Positions 6,847-8,014 of a stretch of 8,014 nt of DNA are shown here, in pieces. Every line of letters begins with the position of its first letter. Position 1 is the first letter of the stretch. A model generated the notes under the pieces. That model was not told the origin of the DNA. It saw nothing but the letters and a program-made list of their open reading frames with translations, and made no database searches. Made by a program: the position numbers and the translations under genes. The stretch is from an uncultured Collinsella sp. (GTDB lineage Bacteria; Actinomycetota; Coriobacteriia; Coriobacteriales; Coriobacteriaceae), in contig CALGZX010000022.1 in assembly GCA_937934165.1 (NCBI GenBank), positions 1 through 8,014 of the forward strand, given 5' to 3'.

Positions 6847-7897
6847 GTTTCACCGAATTTAAGGGCCACATCTCTTGCGAGGTGCGTACGAGAGAAATGC
6901 TCCGGCGCTTCGCCCGGAACCAGAAGTCCTCCTCGAGGACGGCGATCATGATTTCAACTCCCAGCCACGGAAACCTGGGCGATCAGGCAATCGTCTATGC
7001 CCAAAAGCGCTTCCTCGCCGACACGCTTCCCGGTTTCTCCGTGTTTGAGATCCAACGCTACCAGTACGAGCGCGCACGGGAGAGTATACAGCGTATGGTG
7101 CGTCCCTCCGACATCGTCGTCGTTGACGGAGGCGGCAACGTTGGCACTCTGTGGGCCGAGGAAAATGACAAGATAAACGACATCGTCAGCCGTTCGTAGA
7201 TTGCAGTGTCCTGGTTTTCCCCCAAACGGCGTACTTCGAGGGCTCTGAGCGAGGGCAGGAGTGCGAGCGCGAGACAGCCGCCGTTTACCGATCAAACCCG
7301 AACCTCGTGTACTTCTCGCGTGACCGGAGGACGTTCGAGACCATCGGTAGGCTCACGCCCGATACGCCGAACTACTACGTGCCCGACATCGTTCCGTACA
7401 TCAATGACGCGCCATTCTCCACTGAGCGGTCGGGTGCCCTGCTGTGCTTGCGCGCCGACAAAGAGCGCGCACTCGATGACGAGGCTGTAAAAACGATTGA
7501 TTCCGTCCTTGTCGAACTTGGGATTCAGGTTGGCCGTACTTCTACGGTCGTTGCGGAGCCAACAAGGATTTACGAGGGGAACAGGGATGCTGTTCTTAGC
7601 GCCAAGTGGGCAGAGTTCTCCACCTCCGAGCTGGTCATCACCGACAGGCTCCATGGCATGTATTTCTCTGCTATCACTGGCACTCCCTGCGTGGCGTTGG
7701 ACAATTTGAGTCACAAGGTCTCGCAGGGTTTCGAGTGGATCGAGCGGATTCCGAACGTTCGCCTTGCCCGTACGCCCGATGAGATTCCGGTCCTTGCCCG
7801 GGATGCTCTTGCCGCAGGCCCCAGCAGGTACAGCCGTGCGCCCTTGGATCCTGTATACGGGCAGATGAGGGAGGTGATTCGCCGTGCGGTCGAATAG
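6843..7897 (+). pseudogene. Polysaccharide pyruvyl transferase, frameshifted
   Basis: Together two frames make a PF04230-type protein of about 351 residues that would transfer pyruvate from phosphoenolpyruvate onto a sugar of the repeat unit as a ketal, giving the polymer extra negative charge. Frame one (ATG 6843 to TAG 7197-7199) carries STPSHGNLGDQAI (38-50), VVVDGGGNVGTLW (92-104) and ENDKINDIVSR. The family continues in another frame from 7199: DCSVLVFPQTAYFEGSERGQ, then PDIVPYINDAP, ITDRLHGMYFSAITGTP (the conserved TDRLHG), ALDNLSHKVS and FEWI, to TAG 7895-7897. One extra T at TT 7193-7194 would read VSRFVDCSVLVFPQT without a break. As written, only the N-terminal third is made. AAGGG 6833-6837 precedes the ATG, which overlaps the previous stop. 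B. subtilis EpsI/EpsO are relatives by motif. Everything downstream of the break is well preserved. Confidence 0.86.
7870..7877 (+). promoter_or_regulatory. Strong ribosome binding site for the flippase gene
   Basis: GGAGGTGA is an exact match to the core anti-Shine-Dalgarno complement and ends 6 bases before GTG 7884. It decides the start of the flippase, and it lies within the last codons of the pyruvyl transferase, so the flippase can initiate even though the upstream frame is broken. Confidence 0.8.
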
Positions 7898-8014
7898 GCT
7901 CGCCACTGCGTTCAACGTGGCTTCCGCCATTATCACCCTTGGTGTGCAGATGGCCGTCAGCTTCTTCCTCTCTTCCTACCTGGTGGCAACGCTGGGGGAA
8001 GTAGCCAACGGCTT
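7884..8014 (+). CDS. wzx: Wzx-type polysaccharide flippase (3' partial)
   Basis: Only the first 43 codons are in the window. They read SNRLATAFNVASAIITLGVQ (from residue 3), then MAVSFFLSSYLVATLGEVANGF, the opening of a polysaccharide-transporter (PST, MOP superfamily) flippase: a short basic N-terminus, a first membrane helix at about residues 10-33 and the conserved YLVxxLGExxxGF turn. The protein would move the lipid-linked repeat unit across the membrane before polymerisation by Wzy. The start is GTG 7884, overlapping the end of the pyruvyl transferase gene by 14 bases. Identification rests on a short stretch but fits the wzy context well. Confidence 0.82.
   Translation, partial: MRSNRLATAFNVASAIITLGVQMAVSFFLSSYLVATLGEVANG

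Noticed and set aside
7292..7936. Minus-strand open frame of 214 codons
   Set aside because: It mirrors the pyruvyl transferase 3' half and the flippase start, whose motifs (TDRLHG, Wzx opening) are clear on the plus strand.

Overview
The window lies inside a surface-polysaccharide (capsule, exopolysaccharide or O-antigen-like) biosynthesis operon of the Wzx/Wzy type. Eight genes or gene remnants run on the + strand with almost no intergenic space. Most neighbours overlap by four bases (ATGA), so the block looks like one translationally coupled polycistron. Moderate-to-high GC, GTG starts and strong GGAGG-type ribosome binding sites would suit an actinobacterium such as a Coriobacteriia member (Collinsella or Olsenella type). 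That placement is inference from style, not from a marker gene.

Layout: (1) 1-677, 3' end of a non-hydrolysing UDP-GlcNAc 2-epimerase-like enzyme of the FnlC/WbjD/CapG kind; (2) 677-1744, GT4 glycosyltransferase; (3) 1741-2277, hexapeptide-repeat O-acetyltransferase whose C-terminus is frameshifted at a run of eight G; (4) 2277-3413, second GT4 glycosyltransferase; (5) 3410-4846, multi-spanning Wzy polymerase; (6) 4843-5872, GT2 glycosyltransferase broken by a frameshift; (7) 5869-6846, intact GT2 glycosyltransferase; (8) 6843-7897, polysaccharide pyruvyl transferase broken by a frameshift; (9) 7884-8014, start of a Wzx-type flippase cut by the window edge. I see no promoter, terminator, tRNA, CRISPR array or insertion sequence, and no gene-free stretch over 300 bases.

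Taken together, the genes would make an activated sugar (probably UDP-N-acetyl-L-fucosamine), assemble a lipid-linked repeat with several glycosyltransferases, decorate it with acetyl and pyruvate ketal groups, flip it with Wzx and polymerise it with Wzy. The priming transferase, chain-length control and the first FucNAc enzymes would lie outside the window.

Three things stand out. First, three genes carry a frameshift and a fourth appears to lack one codon; each is most simply explained by loss of 1-3 bases at a short repeat, so either the read consensus is faulty or the locus is decaying or phase-variable. Second, two glycosyltransferase genes contain long near-perfect palindromes (33 and 34 nt) inside coding sequence, with a weaker third in another. 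Third, GC falls from 67% to 51% at the epimerase/glycosyltransferase boundary, marking the edge of a variable cassette.
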